NCBI GenBank assembly: GCA_016934985.1
Contig: JAFGRU010000039.1
Coordinates: 1-57,509 of the forward strand
Source: Deltaproteobacteria bacterium
GTDB lineage: Bacteria > Desulfobacterota > Desulfuromonadia > Desulfuromonadales > JAAYDE01
Length of the DNA stretch: 57,509 nucleotides
Direction of reading: 5' to 3'
Shown: positions 9,615-19,313 of the stretch, piece by piece
Position numbering within the stretch: position 1 is the first letter of the stretch
Layout of the letters: every line of letters begins with the position of its first letter
The notes under the pieces: generated by a model
Told to the model about the DNA's origin: nothing
The model's input: only the letters and a program-made list of their open reading frames with translations
Database searches by the model: none
Made by a program: the position numbers and the translations under genes

Positions 9615-10070
9615 TTAAATTTGGTAGGTGTACCCTTGATCCGCTTCCTTCAGTTTCAACTGGCGCTCCATGATGTCGGCAAAGGTTACATTGTCGATGA
9701 TATCCGACACTGCAGCTGCAACCTTTACCCATATCTCCTTGAATGCACAGGCGGCAAGATCGTCACAGCAAACCTGGGGCGGGTTTTTTGCACAGGGGAT
9801 CGGTTCAATATCCCCCTCAATCAGACGGACGATTTCACCAAGGAGTATTTTGTCCGGTGCCCTTTTGAGGAAAAAACCACCGCTGATTCCCCTTTTACTG
9901 TCGACAATTCCTGCGCCCTTTAAAATTTGCATGATCTGCTCTAGAAACTTCCTGGGAATATCGTTTTCATCGGCAATTTCAACAATGGGAACAACACGCT
10001 CCTGCCCATAATGAAAGGCGAGGTAGAGAATGGCTTTAAGGGCATAATCGCCTTTAAAAGTTATTTTCAT
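9615..10070 (-). CDS. Rrf2-family transcriptional regulator
   Basis: 151 aa. The N-terminal winged helix-turn-helix and the SKRGISGGFFL wing are typical of IscR, CymR and NsrR. The cluster region has cysteines at 93, 101, 102 and 108, close to the spacing used by IscR-type members for an Fe-S cluster. It is first in a unit with metY and cysK, which is how CymR-like cysteine regulators and IscR-like Fe-S regulators are often found. The likely job is control of sulfur assimilation, including its own operon. Whether it senses cysteine, O-acetylserine or an Fe-S cluster cannot be decided here. Confidence 0.88.
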   Translation of the reverse strand: MKITFKGDYALKAILYLAFHYGQERVVPIVEIADENDIPRKFLEQIMQILKGAGIVDSKRGISGGFFLKRAPDKILLGEIVRLIEGDIEPIPCAKNPPQVCCDDLAACAFKEIWVKVAAAVSDIIDNVTFADIMERQLKLKEADQGYTYQI

Positions 10071-10152
10071 GACAATCCTTGGTTATTTTTCCTATCAAAT
10101 TAGTCTGATTTTAAATACTGGCATAAAAACCAAGTCTTGCAAAGAAGATTTT

Positions 10153-11013
10153 TCAGGGAGCAGCGATGGTAAAAAGCGGGGTCTGTTTGCCGTTGGGATT
10201 AACGATGCGAATGGAAACCTGTTTCAGTTCCCTGCTGTAGGGATAACGCACGTAAATCAGGGTATGGCAATCAACATAGCGGACAATGTCGGTTTGGGCT
10301 GGAATTCCCGAAACGGCCAGAATGCTCCGGCCATCAATTAAAAGCTGCGAATTTTGAACAAAGTTTTTCCCCTCGATGATCAACTCGTAGCTGTTGACAT
10401 GGTCCTCACCAGGGATTACGGAGAAAATTTCCGGCTGATCGTTTACCACAAATCCTTGAGACAGAGATTGACGACCATCCGGATTAACCACCTGCAATTC
10501 ATGGTTCCCACCTTTAATATCCCCAACCGGCATTGTTATTAGACGCGCACTGCGCCTTGCGGAAGGAACCACTTTGCCGTCAAGAAGAACGATGGCACCT
10601 CTTTGAAAATGGTCTCCCTGGAGCTCAATATCCTTTTCCAACAATCCCATTTCGCATTCATCTACTTCCAGAGGATTTACGCTATAGACAATCGGAGGCT
10701 TAACCGTTATTTCCAGCCGAAACACCGGAGAGTTTTCCTCCCCGGACCGAAGAAAAAGAATGTATTCCCCTTCGCCAAGTTCCGGAACCTTGAAGCTTAA
10801 TTCCTTTTCGTCAAAAGACTGGGGGACTACTTCCGCATCACCAATAACAACCTTGACGCCGGCATAAAAGGGTCCTCCCGTCACCTGCACCACTTGCCCT
10901 GGAAAGACCTTGACAGGGGAAACGGAAAATATTTCCAGGGCAGGGAGACGCAAGGGCGTTCCCAAAAACAAAACCATGAAAAAAAGGATTGGAATTCTGG
11001 CAGGGCCTTTCAT
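10153..11013 (-). CDS. Exported IPT/TIG-domain protein
   Basis: About 287 aa from the ATG at 11013, which has AAGGA 10 nt upstream and gives a clean signal peptide (short basic start, hydrophobic core, cleavage near PALE). The longer frame from 11052 lacks an SD. After the signal come three immunoglobulin-like IPT/TIG repeats, each starting with a segment like IFSVSP, VYSVNP or IFSVIP and ending with a VVNPDG/IVNPNG-type strand. It is periplasmic or surface located. It lies 82 bp after lptG on the same strand, so it may ride in the LPS-export operon. Function unknown. Confidence 0.72.
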   Translation of the reverse strand: MKGPARIPILFFMVLFLGTPLRLPALEIFSVSPVKVFPGQVVQVTGGPFYAGVKVVIGDAEVVPQSFDEKELSFKVPELGEGEYILFLRSGEENSPVFRLEITVKPPIVYSVNPLEVDECEMGLLEKDIELQGDHFQRGAIVLLDGKVVPSARRSARLITMPVGDIKGGNHELQVVNPDGRQSLSQGFVVNDQPEIFSVIPGEDHVNSYELIIEGKNFVQNSQLLIDGRSILAVSGIPAQTDIVRYVDCHTLIYVRYPYSRELKQVSIRIVNPNGKQTPLFTIAAP

Positions 11014-11095
11014 AAGGCATAGTTTCCTTGCTTTTCCATGCATTTTCTTCATTTAACCACAAGCGCGGAAAACCACAAGGGAATTGACGTCGTTG

Positions 11096-12178
11096 TCAGT
11101 TCTGCTGTGAAAGTAACAGATATATTCCGAGAAGGAAAAAAAGGACATTCGCACCCCAAGCTGCAACCAAAGGTGGGAGAACCGAGGAATAGCCAAAAGC
11201 CATAAGAAGAGCGTTAATAAAATAATAGAAGATTCCAACACCCGCAGAAACAACCACCCCGAGGTTCATCCCCGCGCGTCGACTGCCTCGCAGGGCAAAG
11301 GGAATCCCTAAAAATGCCATAATGCTACAAGCGAAAGGTGTCGACAACCGGCTATGCATATCGACTTCATAACTGGCTGCGTCATAGCCTTCGCGTTTAA
11401 GTTGCCTTGCAAGAATCCATAGTTCCCGGAAATTTTTTTCCTCTCTTTTGGCCGCAATATCCTTAAACTCTTCAGGGTCTTTGGAAAAACCAAGAGACTG
11501 CTCCTGCATCGTCTTAACACCGACAAGTCCGCCAGTCAGAGAATCGAAACATCGCAACCGAACGGATTCGCCAACCCATTGACCATTCTGGAAAACAGCC
11601 TTTTTGGTTTCAAGACTTGAAACAAGGTTAAAATCTTTCGTCACTTGGTAAACAGAAACACCAATGAGCGTTTTGTTCTTGGGTTCGGCAGTCAGGATGT
11701 TCACAATGGAATTTCCCTCCCTGAACCAAACCCCCGTAAGTTTTAAGTTTAAATCCTCTTTTCCTTGCACGTCCCGACGTAATATCTGATTGCTTTTCTG
11801 CACATGAAGAGGCAGCAGAAACTCGTTGAAGACCAGGGTCCCAAGCGACACCAGAAAGGCCGCGAGGAGAATAGGCCGCGTAATACTGAACAGGCTGATC
11901 CCGCTGGAAAACATGGCTGCCAGTTCCCCATGTCGGGCAAGGGTAGCGAGAGTCATAAATGCCCCCATAAGAATGGCAAAGGGCATTAACTGGGATAGAA
12001 TGACGGGGGTTTTGTTTAAAAAATAAAGGAAATAAAGGCCTAATCCGGCATTATACTTGAGGAAGCCATCGACTTTTTCAAAAAAATCGATCAACAGGTA
12101 AATGGAACTGAAAGAAATCAGAGCAAGGCAAGTAAACCTCGTAAAGATCGAAAGAACTAGGCGATTTAGAAGAGTCAT
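11096..12178 (-). CDS. lptG: LPS export ABC transporter permease LptG
   Basis: 360 aa, YjgP/YjgQ family. Three hydrophobic segments near the N-terminus, a periplasmic beta-jellyroll in the middle (about 130-265) and three more segments at the C-terminus are the LptF/LptG pattern. With LptF and the ATPase LptB it extracts lipopolysaccharide from the inner membrane. The start overlaps the end of the upstream paralogue by 4 bp, indicating translational coupling. LptG rather than LptF is assigned by gene order. Confidence 0.88.
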   Translation of the reverse strand: MTLLNRLVLSIFTRFTCLALISFSSIYLLIDFFEKVDGFLKYNAGLGLYFLYFLNKTPVILSQLMPFAILMGAFMTLATLARHGELAAMFSSGISLFSITRPILLAAFLVSLGTLVFNEFLLPLHVQKSNQILRRDVQGKEDLNLKLTGVWFREGNSIVNILTAEPKNKTLIGVSVYQVTKDFNLVSSLETKKAVFQNGQWVGESVRLRCFDSLTGGLVGVKTMQEQSLGFSKDPEEFKDIAAKREEKNFRELWILARQLKREGYDAASYEVDMHSRLSTPFACSIMAFLGIPFALRGSRRAGMNLGVVVSAGVGIFYYFINALLMAFGYSSVLPPLVAAWGANVLFFLLGIYLLLSQQN

Positions 12179-13365
12179 CTCTTCCCTCGTCGAAGGCCCT
12201 GAATCTTTTGAAAAAGTCTGCTAACAAAAAATTTTGGCAGAAAAGAAAAGATATCCCTTTCCTTGTGAGCACAGTAAAGTAAAATTCCACCTGATAGCAA
12301 AAACAGGATATCCGGCAACCATATCAAACCGTAAAATGTAATATCTGCATCCCTGCAGATTGTTTCGACAAACGAGGAGGAAACGAAATAAATCAAAAAT
12401 ATAAAAAGGGAAATAACAAATCCGCCAATTTTTCCAGAGCGAGGGGAGTAAATTCCCAAAGGGACCCCAATCAAGGCAAACAAAAGTGGTGCCAGAGCCA
12501 TGGCAAAGCGTTTGTGCCACTCAATTTTCAACCGATGCGGATCATAGCCGGGGAGTTGGCCTGCAAAAGCCTTTTGCATTTGGGGAAAAGTCAGGTAATT
12601 TGCCTTAGGTTGGTTCCATTTGCCTGAGCTTTTTTCGTTTTCAAAACTCATATCGATGTTGTACTCGGCAAATTGAAGGATTTGCAAAGAGGTGGTATCG
12701 ACCTTTCCAGGGCCGCTGAGAATAGTCCCTTCCTCCAGGTTGATTGAAAATGTTAGGGTTTTGGGGTTTGAACGGACAGTGCCATGACGGGCAAATATGG
12801 TCGCAACCGACGATGACGTGCGATGGTCCTGAAGAAATATATTTTTCAGTTTTCCTGAACGAGCATCAACGTTCTCTGCATAAATGACAACGCCTTCAAA
12901 ATCGTGGAAAAAGACCATAGGTTGAATGCCCGTGGTCAGACGCTTATTGACAATATTGAAAACTTGTTTATGGAACCCGATTCGGCTCAAAGGCCTGGCA
13001 TATAAAAGCAACCAGCCAGTCGCCAAAGAAATGATCAACCCGAGAACAAGAACCGGCTTCAACATGGTAGTGATGCTGACGCCGGAGGCTTTCATAGCGA
13101 TAATTTCACTGTCGGCGCTCAGGCGACCAAATCCCACCAGGATGCCCAGCAAAAAGGCCATGGCCAGGGTGATGTCCAGAAAAGAAGGGAAAATATATAA
13201 AAAAAGCAGAGCGATTTCTTTAAAGGCAACACCTTTGTTGATAACCAGGTCGGTGAGCTTGAGAAGGTTCCCCATAATCAGGACAAAGGAAAGGACGAAT
13301 ATGCCCAACCCCATGGGGACAATGACCTCCCGAAAAATATATTTCTGGACTTTTAGCTGCATCAT
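12175..13365 (-). CDS. lptF: LPS export ABC transporter permease LptF
   Basis: About 396 aa, YjgP/YjgQ family, same layout as LptG: N-terminal segments, a periplasmic domain around 135-290, then three C-terminal membrane segments. The N-terminus LKVQKYIFREVIVP resembles the coupling helix start of LptF. I chose the ATG at 13365 for this family fit. A GTG at 13413, with AAGG 8 nt upstream, would add 16 residues and cannot be excluded. It is first gene of the lptF-lptG-IPT unit and divergent from the HU gene. Confidence 0.87.
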   Translation of the reverse strand: MMQLKVQKYIFREVIVPMGLGIFVLSFVLIMGNLLKLTDLVINKGVAFKEIALLFLYIFPSFLDITLAMAFLLGILVGFGRLSADSEIIAMKASGVSITTMLKPVLVLGLIISLATGWLLLYARPLSRIGFHKQVFNIVNKRLTTGIQPMVFFHDFEGVVIYAENVDARSGKLKNIFLQDHRTSSSVATIFARHGTVRSNPKTLTFSINLEEGTILSGPGKVDTTSLQILQFAEYNIDMSFENEKSSGKWNQPKANYLTFPQMQKAFAGQLPGYDPHRLKIEWHKRFAMALAPLLFALIGVPLGIYSPRSGKIGGFVISLFIFLIYFVSSSFVETICRDADITFYGLIWLPDILFLLSGGILLYCAHKERDIFSFLPKFFVSRLFQKIQGLRRGKR

Positions 13366-13605
13366 GCGAATAGATTTTATTACACTTGCATAAGGGTTGT
13401 AAACTGCAACCACCCTCAGGGCCTTGACCCTGGGTAACTATTAGAAATTAAAAAAAATTATCTTCTATCTATTGACATTGCAAAGAGCCTGTATAAGCTT
13501 ATAGACTGTTACGTAAGGACTTTGGATGCGTTATATAGGAAAACCTTTTTCCGGATCATTTGAATTGTAAAATTAACGGCGTGGAAAGGTGGGGGAGATA
13601 TTTTT

Positions 13606-13887
13606 ATGAACAAATCTGAACTGGTTGAAGCATTATCCAATATAAGAGGTCTTTCATATAAGAATTCCGAGGGCATTGTCAATCTCATTTTTGACTCGAT
13701 GGCAGAAACTCTCGTCCAAGGCGACAGAATTGAAATAAGAGGCTTTGGCAGTTTTGTCGTTAAAGATTACAAACCTTACACTGGCCGCAATCCTAAAACC
13801 GGCGAATTAATCGACGTCAAAGCAAAAAAGCTCCCGTTTTTCAAGGTAGGAAAAGAACTTCGTGAAATGGTAGATGATCAGGCCTAA
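13606..13887 (+). CDS. HU/IHF-family DNA-bending protein (IHF beta-like)
   Basis: 93 aa, full-length DNABII protein. Residues 1-45 form the dimerisation helices, followed by GDRIEIRGFGSF and the DNA-intercalating arm with YTGRNPKTGE, whose proline sits at the arm tip. The arm and GFGSF segment resemble IHF subunits more than HU, but one gene alone does not settle it. GGGGGAG is 9 nt before the ATG. A TTGACA at 13472-13477 lies upstream, but no good -10 is at standard spacing. Confidence 0.92.
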   Translation: MNKSELVEALSNIRGLSYKNSEGIVNLIFDSMAETLVQGDRIEIRGFGSFVVKDYKPYTGRNPKTGELIDVKAKKLPFFKVGKELREMVDDQA

Positions 13888-14054
13888 CTCCCGGTAACTT
13901 TTCTACACAAAACCTTTTTCAACAACACCTGAACTCCTTTTTCCCTGTTCCTCACTTTTCTGGTTGTATTACCGGAACGGAGAATCGGTTTAGGCATATA
14001 CTGATTTCCCTTTTTTATTGAATTGGGCGTATTTTTTGTATTCAACTGCCGACT

Positions 14055-14540
14055 ATGGATCAAATCGTTAATATTCTCGAAGACAGCCTTTTTTTCCAGG
14101 GCCTGACAAAAGCAGAATGTGAAACTCTTGCCAAATTTCTGACCTCTAAAAACATTCCAGAAGGCAACGTAGTATTTCTCGAAAACATGCCTGGAGAATC
14201 CCTTTACATCATTAAAAAGGGCGCAGTAAAAATCTCCCGCATGCTTACTTCCGGCCGGGAAAAAACCGTGGTCGTTCTAGGTGCGGACGACATTTTTGGC
14301 GAACTGGCTCTTTTCGATGATGATAGCCGTTCTGTTTCTGCTTTTGTCGCAGAAGATGCAGAACTTCTCTGTTTTCACAAAAATGATTTCGAGCGCCTCT
14401 GCTCTGAGAACCCGGTTTTGGCACTTAAAATCAGCCGCAATATGATCAAACTCTTTTCACAAAGGGTCAGGGAGACCCAGGCTGATTATCAAAAGCTGCT
14501 CAAATGGTGCCTGGGGAAAAATATTCTAGCTGACAAATGA
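14055..14540 (+). CDS. Cyclic nucleotide-binding-domain protein, stand-alone
   Basis: 161 aa. Almost the whole chain is a Crp-type beta-roll. The segment DDIFGELALFDDDSRSVSA matches the phosphate-binding cassette (FGE(L)AL..(5)RS), better than in the protein at 3758. The C-helix follows and the protein ends without a DNA-binding domain. Such small proteins may be cAMP-responsive partners of other proteins. There is no clear SD before the ATG. Confidence 0.85.
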   Translation: MDQIVNILEDSLFFQGLTKAECETLAKFLTSKNIPEGNVVFLENMPGESLYIIKKGAVKISRMLTSGREKTVVVLGADDIFGELALFDDDSRSVSAFVAEDAELLCFHKNDFERLCSENPVLALKISRNMIKLFSQRVRETQADYQKLLKWCLGKNILADK

Positions 14541-14716
14541 CCTGTCCCACCCTATATATAAAGGCCTTTTACCGCCAAAATAAGAAAACCACTCTTTTTT
14601 CTATCCTTTCTTTTATCTCTCTTTAGGATTGAAAAACCCCCCCTCATCGGATATAGTCCACACGTTTTTAATATTCGCAAAATTTTTTTATTTAATAAAA
14701 TACCACTTATTCCAAT

Positions 14717-16405
14717 ATGTCCTCCCTTTTAAACCAAACTGTTGTTTTCGGTGTTATCGGGGGCTTGGGCCTCTTCCTTTTCGGCATGAAGATCATGTCC
14801 GAAGGCCTCCAAAAAGTCGCCGGCAACCGCATTCGCAAAATCCTCGCAGCACTTACATGTAATCGTTTTGTGAGTATGCTGGTCGGCATGACGGTAACGG
14901 CCATTATTCAGTCCTCCAGCGCCACCACCGTCATGGTTGTCGGTTTCGTCAATGCCGGACTCCTCTCCCTGGTTCAATCCATCGGCGTTGTTCTCGGGGC
15001 CAACATCGGCACTACCATCACAGCACAGCTGATCGCCTTTAAAATTACCCACTATGCGCTCCCTGCCATTGGTCTCGGGGTTGCCCTGAAACTCTTCTCA
15101 CGCAGTCGGCGCTGGGCTTATATCGGCGAGGTTATCCTTGGTTTCGGAATCCTGTTTTTCGGCCTGGCGGTAATGAAAGAAGCCATGGAACCGATAAAAG
15201 AAAGCGAGGCATTCCGTGCGCTCTTCATGGGAATTGGTCACAACCACCTCCTCGGCGTTTTGATAGGCGCCATACTGACCGTCATCTTGCAGAGCAGCAG
15301 TGCCACTATCGGTATCACTCTGGCGCTTGCGACCAACGGTCTTCTGACCTTTGAAGCAAGTATCGCCTTAATCCTTGGAGAAAACATCGGCACCACCATC
15401 ACTGCCAATCTTGCTGCCATTGGAACAAGTTTGCCCGCGAAAAGAACTGCTCTTTCCCATTTCCTTTTCAATTCCATTGGCGTCATCTACATGCTTATTC
15501 TTTTCCCGTTTTTTCTAGAACTGATCAATAGCCTGACTCCGGGCGAGGCCGACTTCATTGCCCAAACGCAACAACAGGCGGCCATGTTTGGAGTCAGTAT
15601 TGGCGATAAACCTTTCATTGCCCGCCACATTGCCAACACCCACACCTTTTTTAATATCATCAATACCCTGTTGTTCCTTCCTTTGATTGGTTGGCTTGCC
15701 AAGCTGACCACCTTTTTCCTGCGAGGAGAAGAGGTTGAAACCGAATTTCGCCTCAAACACATTGACATGCGTGTTCTCAATACTCCCCCTATTGCCTTGG
15801 GCCAGGCGCGCTCCGAAACCCTTAGAATGGCCCGCCTGGCAGAGGAATGTCTCGATGAGGTTCTCCTGTATTACGAGGACCAGGATGAAAAGCACCTCAA
15901 ATCGCTTGAGAAAAAAGAGGATCACATCGACCTTCTGCAAAAAGAGATTACAAATTTTCTTGTTGCTCTCTCCCAGCTCTCAATAACCCAGGAAATATCA
16001 AAAGAGATCGGTTCATTAATGCATATGGTCAACGACCTTGAAAGGGTAGGGGACCACTGCGAGAACCTCTGGCAATTAGGAACTCGAAAAAAAGAAGAAA
16101 AAATTGATTTTTCCGATATCGCAAAGCAGGAAATTCAGGAAATTTCAAAAAAAACCAGGGGTTTCCTCGGTTTTGTCGTTAATGCGCTTGAAAACCGGGA
16201 CGTGAATATCAAGGAAACAGCCCTAACCATGGAGAATTGCGTCGACAAACTGGAGGAAAACCTTCGAAACAATCATATTACCCGCCTTAACACCGGAGAA
16301 TGTACGGTTCTGTCGGGTTTGATTTACATCGACATGCTTCATAATTTTGAAAAAATAGCCGACCATACCTACAATGTTTCGGAAGCGGTACGCGGGGTAA
16401 AATAA
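14717..16405 (+). CDS. Na+/phosphate cotransporter family protein with PhoU-like domain
   Basis: 562 aa inner-membrane transporter. Two inverted Na/Pi-cotransporter repeats each contain the signature QSSSAT (residues near 58 and near 192), and each is followed by a GANIGTTIT or GENIGTTIT segment. After about residue 345 the chain becomes a soluble helical PhoU-like domain (about 360-550). The family imports phosphate with sodium, and the PhoU tail is thought to regulate it. No other pst or pho genes are nearby. It is a single gene with AT-rich flanks and a weak ribosome site. Confidence 0.9.
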   Translation: MSSLLNQTVVFGVIGGLGLFLFGMKIMSEGLQKVAGNRIRKILAALTCNRFVSMLVGMTVTAIIQSSSATTVMVVGFVNAGLLSLVQSIGVVLGANIGTTITAQLIAFKITHYALPAIGLGVALKLFSRSRRWAYIGEVILGFGILFFGLAVMKEAMEPIKESEAFRALFMGIGHNHLLGVLIGAILTVILQSSSATIGITLALATNGLLTFEASIALILGENIGTTITANLAAIGTSLPAKRTALSHFLFNSIGVIYMLILFPFFLELINSLTPGEADFIAQTQQQAAMFGVSIGDKPFIARHIANTHTFFNIINTLLFLPLIGWLAKLTTFFLRGEEVETEFRLKHIDMRVLNTPPIALGQARSETLRMARLAEECLDEVLLYYEDQDEKHLKSLEKKEDHIDLLQKEITNFLVALSQLSITQEISKEIGSLMHMVNDLERVGDHCENLWQLGTRKKEEKIDFSDIAKQEIQEISKKTRGFLGFVVNALENRDVNIKETALTMENCVDKLEENLRNNHITRLNTGECTVLSGLIYIDMLHNFEKIADHTYNVSEAVRGVK

Positions 16406-16618
16406 ATTATTTCGTTTTAATTTCAACCCTTCCATTACCCTGAAATGCCTCTGGCCACAAACTGCCCCTTTCTCAAACATTAAGAAATAAATTTTCCCCT
16501 CAGTTTTTTTTTGTTATGATTCGTTCACTGATCTTTTTACCCGATTTTCACACCTTTTTTACAGGGTCTTTTTTATAACGCAAAATCGTTATCACAAAAA
16601 ATTTAAAGGGAAGGTCTC

Positions 16619-17920
16619 ATGATCTGGAATGATGAGTTTGAAACACTCCCCCGCGAAGCCTTGGAATCGCTTCAGCTGAAACGTCTGCAGAACGTCGCCA
16701 CCCGGGTTTACAACATGGTCCCCTTTTATCGTCAGAAGTTTGATGCCATGGGGATAAAGCCAACCCAGATAAAATCCCTAAAGGACCTAGGTCGTCTTCC
16801 GTTCACCCTCAAGCAGGACATGCGCGACAATTATCCCTATGGGCTGTTTGCCGTTCCCCTTGCTCAGATCGTCCGCATTCATGCATCCTCCGGGACCACC
16901 GGCAAGCCCACTGTCGTCGGCTACACCAGAAGGGATATCGATGGCTGGTCTGAACTCATGGCCCGCTCATTTGTCGCCGCAGGCGCCCACCAGGGGGATG
17001 TCATCCACAATGCTTACGGCTACGGTCTTTTCACCGGCGGTCTGGGCGCCCACTACGGCGCTGAAACCCTGGGGGCTTCCGTGATCCCCATGTCGGGCGG
17101 CAACACCAAAAAGCAGATTATGATCATGCAGGATTTCGGTTCCACGGTTATCACCTGCACTCCCTCCTATTCCCTTTATCTGGCCGAAGTTGCAAAGGAG
17201 GAAGGTCTTGACGTACGCAATTTCAAGCTTCGCATAGGCATCCTTGGAGCCGAACCCTGGAGTGAATCTATGCGCCGCGAAATAGAGGAAAAACTCAATA
17301 TCAAGGCCATTGACATTTATGGATTGTCGGAGATCCTCGGACCGGGGGTGGCCATTGAATGCGTTGAAGCTCAGAATGGGCTGCACATCTGGGAGGATCA
17401 TTTCCTCCCGGAAATAATCAATCCCGAAACCGGCGAGGTGCTTCCCTGGGGAGAAAAAGGCGAACTGGTCATCACCACCCTGACCAAGGAAGGAATCCCC
17501 CTCATCCGCTATCGAACCCGCGACATTACCCGCATTATTCCCGAGCCCTGTATCTGCGGCAGAACCCATGTCCGCCTGGAAAGGATGAGCGGCCGAAGCG
17601 ACGACATGCTCATCATTCGCGGTGTTAATGTTTTCCCCTCTCAAATTGAAAGCGTCCTTTTCAATATCGAGGGGGTCGAACCCCACTATCAGCTGATTGT
17701 TGATCGAGAAGAAAACCTTGATACGCTTGAAATACAGGTTGAAGTCAACGAAGCCACCTTTTCAGATGAAATCAAGGTACTTCAGGATCTATCGGAGAAA
17801 ATTCGTAAGGAGATCAAGGATCTGCTTGGCATTACCTGCAAAGTGCGCCTGGTTGAACCGAAAACCATCACCCGCAGTGAGGGAAAAGCCAAGCGGGTCA
17901 TTGATAAACGGATTAAATAA
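16619..17920 (+). CDS. paaK: Phenylacetate-CoA ligase (aryl-acid:CoA ligase)
   Basis: 433 aa, the usual PaaK length. It adenylates a carboxylic acid and transfers it to CoA. The AMP-binding loop [11 protein letters not shown] is near residue 90. [12 protein letters not shown] near 236 is the acid-substrate/adenine segment. [10 protein letters not shown] and [20 protein letters not shown] are the hinge and C-terminal domain landmarks. AAGGGAAGG precedes the ATG. An ACT-domain gene follows 23 bp later, the PaaK-ACT pair seen in anaerobes that ferment or oxidise aromatic amino acids. The real substrate may be phenylacetate, indoleacetate or a similar acid. Confidence 0.92.
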   Translation: MIWNDEFETLPREALESLQLKRLQNVATRVYNMVPFYRQKFDAMGIKPTQIKSLKDLGRLPFTLKQDMRDNYPYGLFAVPLAQIVRIHASSGTTGKPTVVGYTRRDIDGWSELMARSFVAAGAHQGDVIHNAYGYGLFTGGLGAHYGAETLGASVIPMSGGNTKKQIMIMQDFGSTVITCTPSYSLYLAEVAKEEGLDVRNFKLRIGILGAEPWSESMRREIEEKLNIKAIDIYGLSEILGPGVAIECVEAQNGLHIWEDHFLPEIINPETGEVLPWGEKGELVITTLTKEGIPLIRYRTRDITRIIPEPCICGRTHVRLERMSGRSDDMLIIRGVNVFPSQIESVLFNIEGVEPHYQLIVDREENLDTLEIQVEVNEATFSDEIKVLQDLSEKIRKEIKDLLGITCKVRLVEPKTITRSEGKAKRVIDKRIK

Positions 17921-17943
17921 CCGATTCTCCCACAGGAGGGGTC

Positions 17944-18375
17944 ATGAAAGTCGAGCAGATTTCTATTTTCATTGAAAACCAGAAGGGCAGGCTGGCCGAT
18001 GTAACCAGAGCCTTGGGAGAGGCTGGTATCAACATCAGGGCCTTGTCCCTGGCCGATACCTCGGACTACGGCATTCTTCGCTTGATTGTCGATAACACCG
18101 ATCTTGCCAAACAAGTGCTCAAGGAAAAGAGTTTTACCGTCCACAAGACCGAGGTTGTGGCGGCGGGGGTCCCTGACCGCCCGCTCGGTTTGAACAGCAT
18201 TCTAGAGGCTTTGGATAAGGAAAATGTCAATGTTGAATATATGTACGCTTTTCCGGAGCATTACAGCGATAATGCCATCATGATTTTTCGCTTTGACAAT
18301 CCCGACGAAGCTATTCGCATTCTCCTGGAAAACGGCTTTTCCGTTCTTCGTGGGGAGGATGTCTATAACGTATAA
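17944..18375 (+). CDS. Tandem ACT-domain protein
   Basis: 143 aa with two ACT domains (about 1-68 and 71-140), the first beginning QISIFIENQKGRLADV and containing GINIRALSLADT. ACT domains bind amino acids and regulate partners. The tight coupling to paaK (AGGAGG before the ATG, 23-bp gap) suggests it senses an aromatic amino acid for that pathway. There is no catalytic domain. Confidence 0.9.
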   Translation: MKVEQISIFIENQKGRLADVTRALGEAGINIRALSLADTSDYGILRLIVDNTDLAKQVLKEKSFTVHKTEVVAAGVPDRPLGLNSILEALDKENVNVEYMYAFPEHYSDNAIMIFRFDNPDEAIRILLENGFSVLRGEDVYNV

Positions 18376-18492
18376 TAAGTAAAAATTTCGGGTATTTCAA
18401 ACAACGTTTTTAAGGTTAAGAATTAGGTTTTTATTTATCCTAAGTTTCTTTTTGAGCGACTTTTATAAAAATTTTTCCAAGGGTCTTTTCTC

Positions 18493-18521
18493 TTGACAAT
18501 TTTGATTTAAATCCACATAAT
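18493..18521 (+). promoter_or_regulatory. Sigma-70 promoter of tRNA-Pro
   Basis: TTGACA (18493-18498), 17-bp spacer, CATAAT (18516-18521), ending 18 bp before the tRNA. Confidence 0.75.
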
Positions 18522-18538
18522 CCATATCCGTTTGGTTC

Positions 18539-18616
<78 letters not shown>

Positions 18617-18629
18617 GAATCAAAAAAAA

Positions 18630-18666
18630 TGAAAGCCTTTTGAAATTTTTTCAAAAGGCTTTTTTC
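18630..18666 (+). terminator. Intrinsic terminator after tRNA-Pro
   Basis: AAAGCCTTTTGAAA pairs with TTTCAAAAGGCTTT, followed by more T. Confidence 0.85.
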
Positions 18667-18808
18667 TTTTCTGTAAAAACGCCAAATCCGCATTCTTTTA
18701 TGGTCAATTTCTTTTGCAAATAACTGCAATCATTGTGAGGTAAGTAAAAATCCATACCAGTGAACATTACTTTACTTTTCTGGGGCAGCCATCCGCACCA
18801 TCCTAATG

Positions 18809-18836
18809 TTGACAGAAGTCCATTTCTTGTTAGAAT
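18809..18836 (+). promoter_or_regulatory. Probable promoter of the small coiled-coil gene
   Basis: TTGACA (18809-18814), 16-bp spacer, TAGAAT (18831-18836), about 125 bp before the start codon at 18962. Apart from this promoter I see nothing else in 18667-18961. Confidence 0.5.
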
Positions 18837-18961
18837 TCTAATAGAAAAGATATAATTTTTGCTTATTTAACAAAGTTTTGGATGTTAACTTTGTGTCTGT
18901 GTACAATTGTAATGCCGGTTGATGAGCCTTATTTCAAACAAATGTGGGGAGGTGAACAGTC

Positions 18962-19171
18962 ATGGGAGAAGCTTTCAAAAAAACGGCCGAACAAGAGTTG
19001 GCGGAAATGGAAGATCATATCGCTCAACTTACCAAAGTCGTTGAGGAAAACAGGTCCAAACTCAATGCTTTGATGCAGGCCAAAGATAAGGATATTGCTC
19101 ATCACAAAGGAGTTTGGTCGCAGTCTGTTGAAGACTGGCGGGCTATGCTGAGATTTTTCTCCAAAAGTTAA
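18962..19171 (+). CDS. Small coiled-coil protein, 69 aa
   Basis: A short cytoplasmic protein. Residues about 8-45 form a charged amphipathic helix with heptad spacing, and the tail contains WSQSVEDWRAMLRFF. I know no named family. The evidence that it is real is a strong ribosome site (GGAGGTG 8 nt before the ATG), its own likely promoter and a following hairpin with T-run. It could be a structural or regulatory microprotein. Confidence 0.7.
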   Translation: MGEAFKKTAEQELAEMEDHIAQLTKVVEENRSKLNALMQAKDKDIAHHKGVWSQSVEDWRAMLRFFSKS

Positions 19172-19290
19172 GACCGGAATCCTAAGAGGTTACGTTTTTT
19201 ATCTTATTACCTCTCCCAAGGCTTCCGTTGGATGAAAACTCTTAAAGTTCTTTTAATCGTTTCAATCAACCGGCTTTATGTTCTTCTTTT

Positions 19291-19313
19291 AGGGCCCCAT
19301 GAGGGTCCTTTTA
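19291..19313 (+). terminator. Intrinsic terminator of the small coiled-coil gene
   Basis: AGGGCCC pairs with GGGTCCT (one G-U) around a 5-nt loop, followed by TTT. It lies about 120 bp after the stop codon. Confidence 0.55.
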
